The translations under genes were made by a program, and so were the position numbers. The notes below the pieces were generated by a model. It did no database searches and had not been told where the DNA came from. It saw only the letters and a list, made by a program, of their open reading frames with translations. A stretch of DNA of 64,000 bases from Pseudonocardia sp. ICBG1293 (GTDB lineage: Bacteria > Actinomycetota > Actinomycetes > Mycobacteriales > Pseudonocardiaceae): positions 226,817-290,816 of the forward strand of contig NZ_JAHLEL010000007.1 of the NCBI RefSeq assembly GCF_020131355.1. The letters are read 5' to 3'. Of the stretch, positions 18,500 to 27,433 are shown one piece after another. Position 1 is the first letter of the stretch. Every line of letters begins with the position of its first letter.

Positions 18500-20275
18500 C
18501 TACCGCTGCGGCAGGGCCACCGAGGACGGGGTGTCCGGCCCGGACAGCACCTCGATCCGGGCACCGTCGGCACCGGGGACGGGGCCGGTGGCCCGGGGGT
18601 CGTGGCCGGTCACCGTGACCTGGACCCGGTGCCCCGCCGGCACCCGGTAGGCGGTCGGGAGCATCGCGAAGTGCAGCCGCACGGCCTCCCCCGGCTCCAC
18701 CGGGGCGGCGTCGGCGGCGTACGCGCGGTGCCACGGGACGCCCTCGGGCAGGGTGTACGCGGGCGGGTGCTCGGCGCGCAGGGAGATCCGCTGCCGGCCC
18801 TCGGTGATCACGGTCGTGCGACCGTCCGGCGCGACCTCCTCGAGGTAGGCGAACACGTCGCCGTCGGCCCGGTCGGTGCGCACCGTCAGGTCGGCGACCG
18901 GGGCGCCGGTCAGCACGGTGTCGCGGTCCAGGACCGGTCCGGTCCAGCTCGTCCCGCTCCCGGGGACGTGGCAGGGCTGGACGGTCGCCCCGGAGCCGGG
19001 ATCGGTGGGGCACTCGGCGCCGGTGTCGACCGTGACGCCCCGGGCGCCGGGGGCGGCGGAGCCGAGGACACCGTCACCGCCGAGGGCGGCGGGCCGTGCG
19101 GCGATCCCGGCGGGCGGCCAGCTCGGCGCGGACTCCCACTCCAGACCCGTCGCGTCGGCGGTGTCCGACGACGGGGTGGCCCAGTGCACCGGTGGCTCGT
19201 CGGCGATGCCGGTGTCGATGCCCTTGAGGTGCTGGTCGAAGAACCGGTGGGCCTCCTCCACCAGCGCGAACCCGGCGTTCTCGCAGTGCTTCCAGGGGCC
19301 GATCAGCAACCGGGACCCGGGCACGTTCAGCAGCGCGGCGACGCCCTGGCCGCGCAGCTCGTCGCGCCACCCGCCGATGACGTAGACCGGTACCCCCGTG
19401 GAGCGGATCTCGTCGGCGTAGGTGCCGACGCTGCCCTCGGACCAGAAGCGCGACTGCGTGGCCGCGGTCCGGCTGTCCCGGTACGGCATGCCGCGCCACA
19501 TGTCGGCGAGCGGTACGGCCTTCTGGTGCTCGATCGCCGCCTCGCGCAGCAGCACCTTGTCCTCGTCACCGTCGATCGGCGCGTTCGCCAGGTCCTGCTC
19601 GACGGTGCGCGACGGGCCGAAGCCCCACTGCGCGGAGATGCCACCGGCCCGCCAGGCGTCGTACTTGTCCCAGGAGAAGCACCCCGCGAGCACCGCCCGC
19701 AGGTGCGGCGGGCGCACGGTCAGGGCGTGCATCGCGGCGTCTCCGGTGTTGGAGCAGCCGTAGACCCCGACGTTGCCGTCCGACCAGGGCTGCGCCGCCA
19801 GCCACTCGGTGATCTCGTAGGCGTCGCCGGCCTCCAGCCGGTCGTTGTAGCCGCGGCGTACCCCGAAGGACTGGCCGTTGCCGCGCCGGGCGACCTGGGC
19901 GACGACGTAGCCGTGCCCGGTGAGCGAGGGCATCGTCTGGATCCCGCCCGTCGCGGGGCCGGCACCGTCCTCCGGCTTGCGCTCGGTGGACAGGCTGTGC
20001 TGCCACAGCACCGGGAACGGCCCCGGCGCCGGTCGGCCGTCCACCGCGGGCCGGTCGAGCCGGACGGCGAGCCGGGTGCCGTCGCGCATCGGCAGCAGGA
20101 AGGACTCGCTGACCTGCTCGGTGAAGCCGGGTTCCGGACGGTACGAGCCGAGCGAGGAGGCCGTGGCGTCCCCGTCCGCCCGCGGGACGACGAGCACCGC
20201 GAGGGCGACGGCGGCCGCCAGGCCGAGGGCGACGAGTGCGGACACGAGCAGGGTGCGGCGGGATCGTCCGGGCAT
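18500..20275 (-). CDS. CocE/NonD-type X-Pro dipeptidyl-peptidase-like hydrolase, exported
   Basis: This 591-residue alpha/beta hydrolase has a signal peptide or anchor (basic MPGRSRRT then a hydrophobic run to residue 30). The nucleophile elbow is GCSNTG, and the aspartate and histidine regions are seen in VIGGWRDE and GPWKHCEN. The C-terminal 200 residues form the jelly-roll domain (LTVRTDRADGDVFAYLEEV). The family cleaves esters or amides such as alpha-amino acid esters, cocaine or X-Pro peptides. Start ATG behind GGAGG. It is the last gene of the large leftward cluster, 64 bases after the MFS gene. It may release the amino-acid-like substrate outside the cell for the importer encoded at the cluster's head. 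Confidence 0.88.
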   Translation of the reverse strand: MPGRSRRTLLVSALVALGLAAAVALAVLVVPRADGDATASSLGSYRPEPGFTEQVSESFLLPMRDGTRLAVRLDRPAVDGRPAPGPFPVLWQHSLSTERKPEDGAGPATGGIQTMPSLTGHGYVVAQVARRGNGQSFGVRRGYNDRLEAGDAYEITEWLAAQPWSDGNVGVYGCSNTGDAAMHALTVRPPHLRAVLAGCFSWDKYDAWRAGGISAQWGFGPSRTVEQDLANAPIDGDEDKVLLREAAIEHQKAVPLADMWRGMPYRDSRTAATQSRFWSEGSVGTYADEIRSTGVPVYVIGGWRDELRGQGVAALLNVPGSRLLIGPWKHCENAGFALVEEAHRFFDQHLKGIDTGIADEPPVHWATPSSDTADATGLEWESAPSWPPAGIAARPAALGGDGVLGSAAPGARGVTVDTGAECPTDPGSGATVQPCHVPGSGTSWTGPVLDRDTVLTGAPVADLTVRTDRADGDVFAYLEEVAPDGRTTVITEGRQRISLRAEHPPAYTLPEGVPWHRAYAADAAPVEPGEAVRLHFAMLPTAYRVPAGHRVQVTVTGHDPRATGPVPGADGARIEVLSGPDTPSSVALPQR

Positions 20276-20339
20276 GGTGGGGCCTCCGTGCAGCGGTCGG
20301 TGGTGCAACGGGTGGTGGGTGCGGCGCACGCGGTGCGGC

Positions 20340-21878
20340 TCAGGGGGCGGGCGCGGCCTCGCCGAGCGGGGTCTCGCGGATCCCGGCCACGGCGACCAGG
20401 GCGAGCACCGCGACCGGCAGGGTCGCCAGCACGGCCAGCTGGAGCCCGTGGGTGTAGGACGCCCGGACGGCGTCGGCCAGCGGCGCGGGGAGGGCGGCGA
20501 CCTCGGCGGGCGTACCGAGCAGCCGGCGGACGCCGTCGTCCCCGGCGGGCAGGCCCGCGGCGGCGAGTGCGCCGGGCAGGTCGCTGCGCAGCCGCGCGGT
20601 CAGCACCGCACCGAACGCGGCGACGCCGACGGCGCCGCCGAGGGTGCGCGCGAACGTGGCCGAGGACCCGGCGACCCCCACGTCACCGGGTCCCACGGCG
20701 TCCTGTGCGGCCAGCACCAGCACCTGTTGGGTCAGACCGGTCCCGGCGCCGAGCAGCGCCATCCCGGCGGCCACCTGCCAGGCGGGGGTCGCCGGGGTCA
20801 GCGGCGCGAGCACGGCCAGCCCCACGACGAGCAGCGCGCAGCCCGCCGTGGGGTAGCGCTTCCAGCGGCCGCTGCGCACGACCAGCCGCCCGACCACGGC
20901 CGAGGCGACGATCATGGTCCCCACCTGGGGCAGCATCAGCAGACCGGCGGTCATGGCGTCGTGGCCGTGGACGACCTGCAGGAACTGGGGCAGGTAGATG
21001 ATCCCGCCGAACATGACCGTGCCGACCAGCAGGCTGGCGGCGCAGGAGATGGTGAAGGTGCGGCTGCCGAACAGCCGCGGCGGCAGGACCGGGTCGGCGG
21101 CACGGCGCTCGCGCAGCACCGCGAGCGCACCGGCCGCCCCGACCGCGAGGCCGAGCACCACGGTCGGCGGGGACATCCACGGCCAGGCCACCCCGCCTGC
21201 CGACAGGAGCAGCACGAGGCCGCCCGCGGCCACGGCCAGCAGGGCCGCCCCCAGGTGGTCCAGCGGCGCGGTCCGGCGGGCCGGGCGGCGGTCCGGGGCG
21301 AGCCGGACGAGCGCGGCGGCGGCGATCGTCACCGGCACGACACCGAGGAAGCACCACCGCCAGCCCGGCCCGCCCGGGCCGACCAGCAACCCGCCGAGCA
21401 GCGGCCCGGCGACCGACGCCGTGCCGAAGGACAGCCCGAACCAGCCGGTGTAGCGACCCCGCTCGCGTGCCGGCACCAGCACCGCGACGAGTGCGTTCGC
21501 GCAGGCCAGGATGCCACCGGAGGCCGCGCCCTGGACGGCGCGACCGGCGATCAGCCACCCCATCGACGGGGCGAGCCCGGCCGCCAGCGACGCGACGACG
21601 AACAGCGCGATCGCCGCCAGCAGCACCGGCCGCGGGCCGCGCCGGTCCGCGAGCTTGCCCCACACCGGCGTCGCCGCGGCCATCGTGAGCAGAGCGGCCG
21701 CGGCGACCCAGGCGGCACGGTCCTGCCCGCCCAGCTCACCGGCGATCGTGGGCAGCGCGATCCCGATGATCGTGTTCGTCAGCGAGCCGGTGAACAGCGC
21801 GACCAGGGCGCCGGCGAGCACCGCGGGGGTGGACGGCCGGGGGACGCCCACGGCGGCGGGGGCCGGCGCCTCAGCCAT
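20340..21878 (-). CDS. MFS drug/metabolite exporter (EmrB/QacA type)
   Basis: This 512-residue transporter is of the drug:H+ antiporter-2 group, with many hydrophobic segments consistent with 14 helices. The motif GKLADRRGPRPVLL lies in the first loop, and the exporter signature around RAVQGAASGG is present. Its ATG overlaps the preceding dehydratase-like gene by 8 bases, so it is co-translated. In this cluster an importer and an exporter are both present. The MFS protein may expel an end product or a toxic intermediate. Annotating it as a drug pump would go beyond the evidence. Confidence 0.9.
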   Translation of the reverse strand: MAEAPAPAAVGVPRPSTPAVLAGALVALFTGSLTNTIIGIALPTIAGELGGQDRAAWVAAAALLTMAAATPVWGKLADRRGPRPVLLAAIALFVVASLAAGLAPSMGWLIAGRAVQGAASGGILACANALVAVLVPARERGRYTGWFGLSFGTASVAGPLLGGLLVGPGGPGWRWCFLGVVPVTIAAAALVRLAPDRRPARRTAPLDHLGAALLAVAAGGLVLLLSAGGVAWPWMSPPTVVLGLAVGAAGALAVLRERRAADPVLPPRLFGSRTFTISCAASLLVGTVMFGGIIYLPQFLQVVHGHDAMTAGLLMLPQVGTMIVASAVVGRLVVRSGRWKRYPTAGCALLVVGLAVLAPLTPATPAWQVAAGMALLGAGTGLTQQVLVLAAQDAVGPGDVGVAGSSATFARTLGGAVGVAAFGAVLTARLRSDLPGALAAAGLPAGDDGVRRLLGTPAEVAALPAPLADAVRASYTHGLQLAVLATLPVAVLALVAVAGIRETPLGEAAPAP

Positions 21879-23142
21879 CGGTCCGGGGCAGCACCTCGTC
21901 CTGCAGCCACCCACCGACCGCCGCGTCGAGGTGACCGGGCCCGGTGCCGCGGTCGTCGACGTTGTCGGCGTGCAGCTCCAGCACCGGGATCCCGGCCGCG
22001 CGCAGTGCCCGGGTGGTCGCCCAGCTGCCCCGGGCGTCGTCGGACACCAGGTGCACGACGCCGTCGACGCCGTGCGCGCGGGCCTCCTTGACGTACCACT
22101 CGGCCGACCAGGGCGGCGTGTAGAGCTGGTCGGAGAACGCCGCGAACCGGGCGGCGAGGGTGCGCAGCGGGTCGTCGCCGTAGCGGACGTAGCCGTCGGC
22201 GGCGATGGCCAGGTACATCGACCACACGAACACCGCGCCGTACCGCTCCTGGATCCGGCGGAACAGGTCCAGGTCGAACCACAGGCCGCGGCCGACCCAC
22301 ATCAGCCGGGCCCGCTCGTGGTCGGCGACGGCCGCGCCGGCGGCGATCCGGTCCGCGACCTCGTCGTGCAGCCTGCGGGCCGCGTCCCGCGCCCACACCG
22401 TGCCGCGGTGCCACTGCGGCACCATCACGGCCGGGATGGAGTCGGTGACCGCGACCGGGCACGGACGCGCCGCGGCGATCAGGTCCCGGGTGCGCCGGTT
22501 CCACTCCTCCTGCTCGTTGGTGAGCGCCAGCACCTCGGCGAAGCGCCGTTCGGGGAACCGACGCCCGGTGGTCTGCTCCAGGAACCGGATCAGTCCCTCC
22601 AGCTCACCGACCATGAGGTCCAGGCGGTCGGTCCCGACCGCCTCCTCCCAGCGGTGCGGCATCAGCTCCCACCAGCGCTCCGGGACGGTGTCGGCGGCCG
22701 CGCTCTCCAGCGGGAAGAAGGTGACGCCGGGCCGCGAGCCCCAGACGTCGAAGATCTTCCGCGAGGCGTCGCCGGTGGTCTCGGCGAGCACGATCGAGGG
22801 CATCGGGAGCCCGCCCCACGGCGCGCTCGCCGGGTCCGGGTCGAAGGCGCTGCCGAGCGCGGTGGAGCTGTACTGCTCGGTGTAGTCGGGGTAGCCGCGC
22901 TCGCGCAGGCGGGCGAGGTGGTCCTGGGTGCGCCGCTTGGCGGAGACGATCGACGCCCACCACTGGTTGACCACGTACGGGATCCCCATCGCACGGAACA
23001 CCTCCTGCGGGGCGTCCGCGTTGACCAGGGCCAGCGGGGCCCCGGGGAGGTGGTCGCGCTGCAGCTCGGCGAACCACCGGCGCTGGTACGCCGTCGCCTC
23101 GGCCGCGCTGGACAGCCGGCCCGTCCGGGCCGGGGCGCTCAC
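21871..23142 (-). CDS. 2-hydroxyacyl-CoA dehydratase-like protein, Fe-S ligands lost
   Basis: This 423-residue protein resembles the HgdB/BcrB (2-hydroxyglutaryl-CoA dehydratase / benzoyl-CoA reductase) family: a start with VFRAMGIPYVV, the block RLMWVGRGLW, then GAVFVWSMYL and a C-terminal DGVVHLVSDDARGSW plus GIPVLELHADNVDDR. True members bind a [4Fe-4S] cluster through conserved cysteines. Here I count a single cysteine (C228), and the usual cysteine positions read TTGDAS (near 123) and SDDARGS. The cluster is therefore probably absent. GTG start, overlapping the previous gene by GTGA. It may be a structural or differently catalytic homologue. Confidence 0.72.
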   Translation of the reverse strand: MSAPARTGRLSSAAEATAYQRRWFAELQRDHLPGAPLALVNADAPQEVFRAMGIPYVVNQWWASIVSAKRRTQDHLARLRERGYPDYTEQYSSTALGSAFDPDPASAPWGGLPMPSIVLAETTGDASRKIFDVWGSRPGVTFFPLESAAADTVPERWWELMPHRWEEAVGTDRLDLMVGELEGLIRFLEQTTGRRFPERRFAEVLALTNEQEEWNRRTRDLIAAARPCPVAVTDSIPAVMVPQWHRGTVWARDAARRLHDEVADRIAAGAAVADHERARLMWVGRGLWFDLDLFRRIQERYGAVFVWSMYLAIAADGYVRYGDDPLRTLAARFAAFSDQLYTPPWSAEWYVKEARAHGVDGVVHLVSDDARGSWATTRALRAAGIPVLELHADNVDDRGTGPGHLDAAVGGWLQDEVLPRTDG

Positions 23143-24248
23143 GCCGCGACCGCCGGGCGGCGCAGGTCGGCGAGGGCCCGGTCGAGACCGTCCGGGTCGA
23201 TCCGGCCGTAGGGCTGGCGCTCCAGCAGCGCCGCGGGCACGCCGGCGGCGGCGCGTTGCGCGGGCCAGTCCCACGGCGGCGCGTCGTCGTGCTCGCGGAC
23301 GTAGCCGAGCAGCCCCTCCGCGGCCCGGGCACGGATCCGGGCGGCGGTGTGCGCGGCCCGCTCCGCGATCGAGGACCGCGGCGCCGACGGACCGTTGGCC
23401 TGGTACCTCTCCGCGAGCGCGAGCTCCAGCCCCGCCGGGTCGCTGGGGACGCCGACGTCGACCGCGACGAGCAGGTCGCCACGGTCGTGGTCCTCACCGA
23501 CGACGAGCAGCCCGGCGGACTCCAGCGTCGCGTAGACCGACGGCTCGTCGTGCGCGGAGCCGGTGACGTGGACGGGGTGCCCGGGCCGCGGGTCGCGCAC
23601 GGGCAGCTCCTCGGCCAGCGCCGTCAGCAGCTCCGCGGCGCGGGCGGGCGGCAGGGCGCAGGCCGCGTCGACGACGCCGAGGAACTCGGTGCCCGTGAGC
23701 CGGCGCGTGGAGCGCAGGTCCCCCAGGCCGCGCAGCAGGCCACGCACCCGGTCGGGCGCCACGACGGCGGCGGCGAGCGCGTCGTCGCCGACCGGGCGTC
23801 CGGAGCGCTCGCCCAGCCAGGTCCGCAGGCCGCGGACCTTGGCCCGGACGTAGCGGGTGGTCGTGCGGTGCGGCAGGTGCAGGACGTCGACCAGGTGCAC
23901 CGGGGGCAACGCGACCGACGGCTCGACCCGGCGCAGCTCGCGGAGCACGTAGAACAGCCGCAGCGAGGCCTCGCAGTCCCGCGAGACGACGAGCACGTCG
24001 AGCGGGCCGTACGCCCCGTCGAGCAGCCGGGTCAGGACCGAGTGGGCGACCGGGTCGAGTCCGCCGCCGAGCAGGCGCCGTCCGGCCGAGGCGTCCTCCA
24101 CCGGCGAGCCGGACAGCCGCAGCGGGCGGTAGCCGGCGGCGGTGAGCAGCTCGACCGGCACGTCGGCACCGACGTGGCCGGCGACCGGCCGGTCGTCACC
24201 CGCCCCGGAGCGGGCGGGGTCCAGCAACGCAGCGAGGGCTGCGGACAT
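23139..24248 (-). CDS. Second 2-hydroxyacyl-CoA dehydratase-like subunit
   Basis: This 369-residue protein is a partner of the downstream dehydratase-like gene, in the two-subunit order normal for the family. Recognisable blocks are GADVPVELLTAAGYRPLRLSG (start), LDVLVVSRDCEASLRLFYVLREL and a C-terminal AAGVPAALLERQPYG. Only two cysteines remain (C92 in SRDCEAS, which may match a true cluster ligand, and C197). The other expected ligand positions read DPVAHS and HDDAPP. No ATPase activator (HgdC type) is in the cluster. The ATG lies 14 bases after the CoA-transferase stop. The family assignment is by eye and should be confirmed by profile search. Confidence 0.65.
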   Translation of the reverse strand: MSAALAALLDPARSGAGDDRPVAGHVGADVPVELLTAAGYRPLRLSGSPVEDASAGRRLLGGGLDPVAHSVLTRLLDGAYGPLDVLVVSRDCEASLRLFYVLRELRRVEPSVALPPVHLVDVLHLPHRTTTRYVRAKVRGLRTWLGERSGRPVGDDALAAAVVAPDRVRGLLRGLGDLRSTRRLTGTEFLGVVDAACALPPARAAELLTALAEELPVRDPRPGHPVHVTGSAHDEPSVYATLESAGLLVVGEDHDRGDLLVAVDVGVPSDPAGLELALAERYQANGPSAPRSSIAERAAHTAARIRARAAEGLLGYVREHDDAPPWDWPAQRAAAGVPAALLERQPYGRIDPDGLDRALADLRRPAVAA

Positions 24249-24262
24249 GGCGATCCTCCGGG

Positions 24263-25513
24263 TCAGATGACGGCGTCGGCGGCGAGTGCGGCGACGTCGT
24301 CGGCGTCGTAGCCGAGCAGCTCGCGGTACACGCGGTCGTTGTGTTGGCCGAGTACCGGCGCGGGGCCGTCGAGCCCGACGTCGGCACCCGAGAACACGAT
24401 GGGCATCCCGGTGGCGGACAGGTCCGCCACCGCGCCGTGCCGCGGGTGGGTGGGCGGGACGACCTCCCGGCGCTCGCGCACCAGCGGGTCCCGGACGGCC
24501 TCCAACGGGTCGCGGACCTCCGCCGCGGGCACACCCTCGGCGGTGAGCCGGGCGATCACCTCGGCCCGGGGCAGGTCCCGGCACCAGGCGGCGATCAGGG
24601 CGTGCAGCTCGTCGGCCCGCTCCACCCGGCGGTCCCGCGTGCGGTAGCGCTCGTCGTCGACGAGGTCCGCGCGCCCCATCGCGCGCAGCACGCCGCGGGC
24701 GAAGGCGTCGGTGGGGGCGCAGAGCGCGACGTGGCCGTCGGCGGCCGGGAGGATGCCGAACGGGGCGAGCCGCGGGACCATCGCGCCGGTGCGCTGCTCC
24801 AGGCCGACGGCGTCGTAGGCGTCGAACGGCTCGCAGGCCACGAGCGAGGTGAGCGCGCCCAGCATGGAGACGTCGACGTGCTGGCCGTGTCCGGTGCGCT
24901 CGGCCTGCAGCAGCGCCGACACCGTCCCGACCACGGCGTACAGCGGGGCGAGCAGGTCCCCGATCGGGAGCCCGAACCGCACCGGGTCGCCGCCGGGCTC
25001 GCCCGCGGTCATCATCACCCCGGACAGCGCCTGGATGATCGCGTCCATCGCCTTGCCCGACCCCGGACCGCCCTGGGCGCCGAACCCGCTGATCGAGGTG
25101 TACACCAGCGCCGGGTTGATCTCGCGGACCGCGGCGTAGTCGATCCCCAGCCTCGAGGTGACCCCCGGGGAGTAGTTCTCGACCAGGACGTCGGCGTGCC
25201 GCACGAGGTCGGTGAACACCGTCTTGGACCGCGGGTCCTTCAGGTTCAGCGTCACGCTGAGCTTGCCGCGGCCGCGCAGCAGCATCGACACCGACATGTC
25301 GTCGTCGTGCAGGCGGGACAGCGCCAGGCCGTCCCGGCCCAGGTAGGGGGCGTTGTTGCGGGAGGTGTCGCCGCCGGTGGCGGGGTTCTCCACCTTGATC
25401 ACGGTCGCGCCCAGCCCGGCCAGGAGCAGGGTGGCGTAGGGGCCGGCGAGCGCGGTGGTCAGGTCGATGACGGTGCGGCCGGCGAGCGGCTGGTCGGTCG
25501 CGTTCTCGGTCAC
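24263..25513 (-). CDS. CaiB/BaiF family CoA-transferase
   Basis: This 416-residue class III CoA-transferase moves CoA between acids. The N terminus TVIDLTTALAGPYATLLLAGLGATVIKVE is typical, and the catalytic aspartate is most likely in GKAMDAIIQALSG. GTG start overlapping the CapA-like gene (GTGA). Placed directly before the two dehydratase-like genes, it recalls the HadA-HadBC order of amino-acid fermenters, where the transferase activates a 2-hydroxy acid for dehydration. That parallel is what makes the cysteine-poor partners so odd here. Confidence 0.9.
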   Translation of the reverse strand: MTENATDQPLAGRTVIDLTTALAGPYATLLLAGLGATVIKVENPATGGDTSRNNAPYLGRDGLALSRLHDDDMSVSMLLRGRGKLSVTLNLKDPRSKTVFTDLVRHADVLVENYSPGVTSRLGIDYAAVREINPALVYTSISGFGAQGGPGSGKAMDAIIQALSGVMMTAGEPGGDPVRFGLPIGDLLAPLYAVVGTVSALLQAERTGHGQHVDVSMLGALTSLVACEPFDAYDAVGLEQRTGAMVPRLAPFGILPAADGHVALCAPTDAFARGVLRAMGRADLVDDERYRTRDRRVERADELHALIAAWCRDLPRAEVIARLTAEGVPAAEVRDPLEAVRDPLVRERREVVPPTHPRHGAVADLSATGMPIVFSGADVGLDGPAPVLGQHNDRVYRELLGYDADDVAALAADAVI

Positions 25514-26660
25514 GCTGTCTCCTCGGACGAGCCCGCCCCGGCGACGAGCCAGTCGTCGCCCCGGCGGACCAGGCGGGCACCCAGCCGGGCGCGGGTGGTG
25601 ATGTCGCGGACGTAGTCGACGACGGGCGAGTCCGGGCCCTGCGGGACGGGGCGGCCCGCGTCGTCGATCCGGCAGGGGACGATCCCCGCCTCGACGAGCC
25701 CGCCGCGGTCGAACCGGCAGGTGGCGACGACGGTGTCGCGGCTCTCGGGGTGGAAGGGGTAGAAGGGCATGTCCGGGTCGGGGGCGAAGCCGTACAGCTC
25801 CGTGCGGCGCCGCGCCCACGCGTCACCCACGCGCTGTCCCCGCCGGACGCCGGGGTCAGCGCGTGGGTGACGGTCACGAAGTTGCCGAGCCCGTGGAAGA
25901 TCGGCTTCCCGCGCCATACCTCGATGCCGCGCAGGATGTGCGCGTGGTGGCCGAACACGGCGTCGGCCCCGGCGTCCACGGCGGCCCTGGCGACCGGCGA
26001 CTCGTACATCGCGACCGCGGCCGGGGTGTGGCCGACGCCCTTGTGCAGCGCGACCAGCACGACGTCGACCTCGGCGCGCAGCCGTGCGACGTCGTCGGTC
26101 ATCTCCTCCAGCGACTCGGGGTCGGCGAAGGTGTAGACGCGCGGCGGCCCGCCGGGGCTGGCGTGGTCGAGCTCGTAGTGGGTGAGCACCCGGACCGGGG
26201 CGCAGCCCGCCTTGCGGGAGGTCGCCCAGGACTCGCGCGGACCCACGCAGTTGTAGGACAGCACCCCGATCCGCAGGCCGCCGCGCTCGACGACGGCGGG
26301 CGCGCGGGCCTCGGCGAGGTCGGCGCCCGCGCCCGCGGTGAGCAGCCCGGCCCGGCGCGCGTGGGCGACGGTGTCGGTCACGCCGACCTCGCCCGCGTCG
26401 AACACGTGGTTGCCGGCCAGGGTGACGACGTCGAACCCGGCGTCGGCCAGCGCGCCGAGCGCGGCCGGGTCGGCCGGCGGCGCCGGCACGTCGGTGGACA
26501 CCTGCGCCGTGGTCGTGGAGTGCGGGACCTCGACGTGGCCGACCGTCAGGTCGGCGGCGCGGAGCAGCGCGGCGGACGGCGCGAGGAAGGACGCCGGGTC
26601 GGGCTCGTCGAGGATCAGGTCCCCGACCGAGGCGACGGTGACCGATGTCGGGGTGCTCAT
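25510..26660 (-). pseudogene. CapA-like metallophosphatase gene with a frameshift
   Basis: This is a CapA/poly-gamma-glutamate-synthesis-type calcineurin-fold phosphatase. Metal-binding motifs are clear: VGDLIL near residue 12, AGNHVFDAGE near 82, LHKGVGH and GHHAHILRG. The N-terminal 270 or so residues read in one frame up to ALTPASGGDSAWV. The C-terminal part (AWARRRTELYGFAPDPDM onward to the stop at 25510) is in another frame. One extra base near 25822-25828 would restore SAWVDAWARRRTELYG and a protein of about 383 residues. It is either a real frameshift or a one-base error in a GC-rich run. It overlaps the ABC ATPase gene (ATGA). Its role in this cluster is unexplained. Confidence 0.8.
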
Positions 26661-27433
26661 GCGGGGACCTCCCGGGTGTGGCGGGACAGGAAGGCGCGCA
26701 GCCGGTCGCTGGACGGGTTGCCGAAGACCTGCGCGGGCGGCCCGGTCTCGACGACGCGGCCGGCCTCCATGAACACGACGCGGTCCGCGACCTGGCGGGC
26801 GAAGGCCATCTCGTGGGTGACCACGACCATCGTCAGGCCGTCGGCGGCCAGCGTCCGCAGGACGCCCAGGACCTCCTCGACCAGCTCCGGGTCGAGCGCG
26901 GAGGTGGGCTCGTCGAACAGCAGGATCCGCGGCCGGGTCGCCAGCGCACGGGCGATCGCCACGCGCTGCTGCTGCCCCCCGGAGAGCTGGCGCGGGTAGT
27001 GGTGCAGCCGGTCGCCCAGGCCGACCCGCTCCAGCAGCGCGACGGCGTCGCGACGGGCCTGGTCGGCGGAGCGGCCGTGCACCCGCCGCGGCACCTCGGT
27101 GACGTTGCGCAGCGCGTCGAAGTGCGGGAACAGGTTGAACTGCTGGAACACCATGCCGATCCGGCGGCGCTGGGCGGCGACGCCCTTCGGGGTGAGCGGA
27201 CGCAGCCCGCCGCGGTGCTCCTCGTGGCCGAGGAGCTCACCGTCGAGGTACATCCCGCCGGCGTCGAGGGACTCGAGCTGGTGGACGCAGCGGACCAGGG
27301 TCGACTTGCCCGACCCCGAGGGGCCGATCACGACGACGACCTCCCCCTCGGTCACGTCGAGGTCGACGCCGTCGAGCGCGGCGTGCGACCCGAACCGCTT
27401 GGTCACACCGTGCAGGTGCAGGACGGGGCTCAC
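26657..27433 (-). CDS. Polar amino acid ABC transporter ATPase (GlnQ type)
   Basis: This 258-residue ABC ATPase has Walker A GPSGSGKST, signature LSGGQQQRVAIARALA, Walker B RILLFDEP and the switch histidine in VVVTHEM. The sequence VFQQFNLFPHFDALRNVT is typical of the glutamine/histidine importer group. An insertion after the Walker A region (LLGHEEHRGGLRPLTPKG) is somewhat longer than usual. GTG start, overlapping the permease gene by GTGA. It works with the permease and binding protein encoded directly upstream. Confidence 0.93.
   Translation of the reverse strand: MSPVLHLHGVTKRFGSHAALDGVDLDVTEGEVVVVIGPSGSGKSTLVRCVHQLESLDAGGMYLDGELLGHEEHRGGLRPLTPKGVAAQRRRIGMVFQQFNLFPHFDALRNVTEVPRRVHGRSADQARRDAVALLERVGLGDRLHHYPRQLSGGQQQRVAIARALATRPRILLFDEPTSALDPELVEEVLGVLRTLAADGLTMVVVTHEMAFARQVADRVVFMEAGRVVETGPPAQVFGNPSSDRLRAFLSRHTREVPA

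Noticed and set aside
23139..26660. One 1173-residue open frame joining the CapA-like N terminus to the dehydratase-like gene
   Set aside because: The middle part is an Arg/Pro-rich shadow of the CaiB gene. The frames only coincide because of the CapA frameshift and the lack of stops at this GC content.
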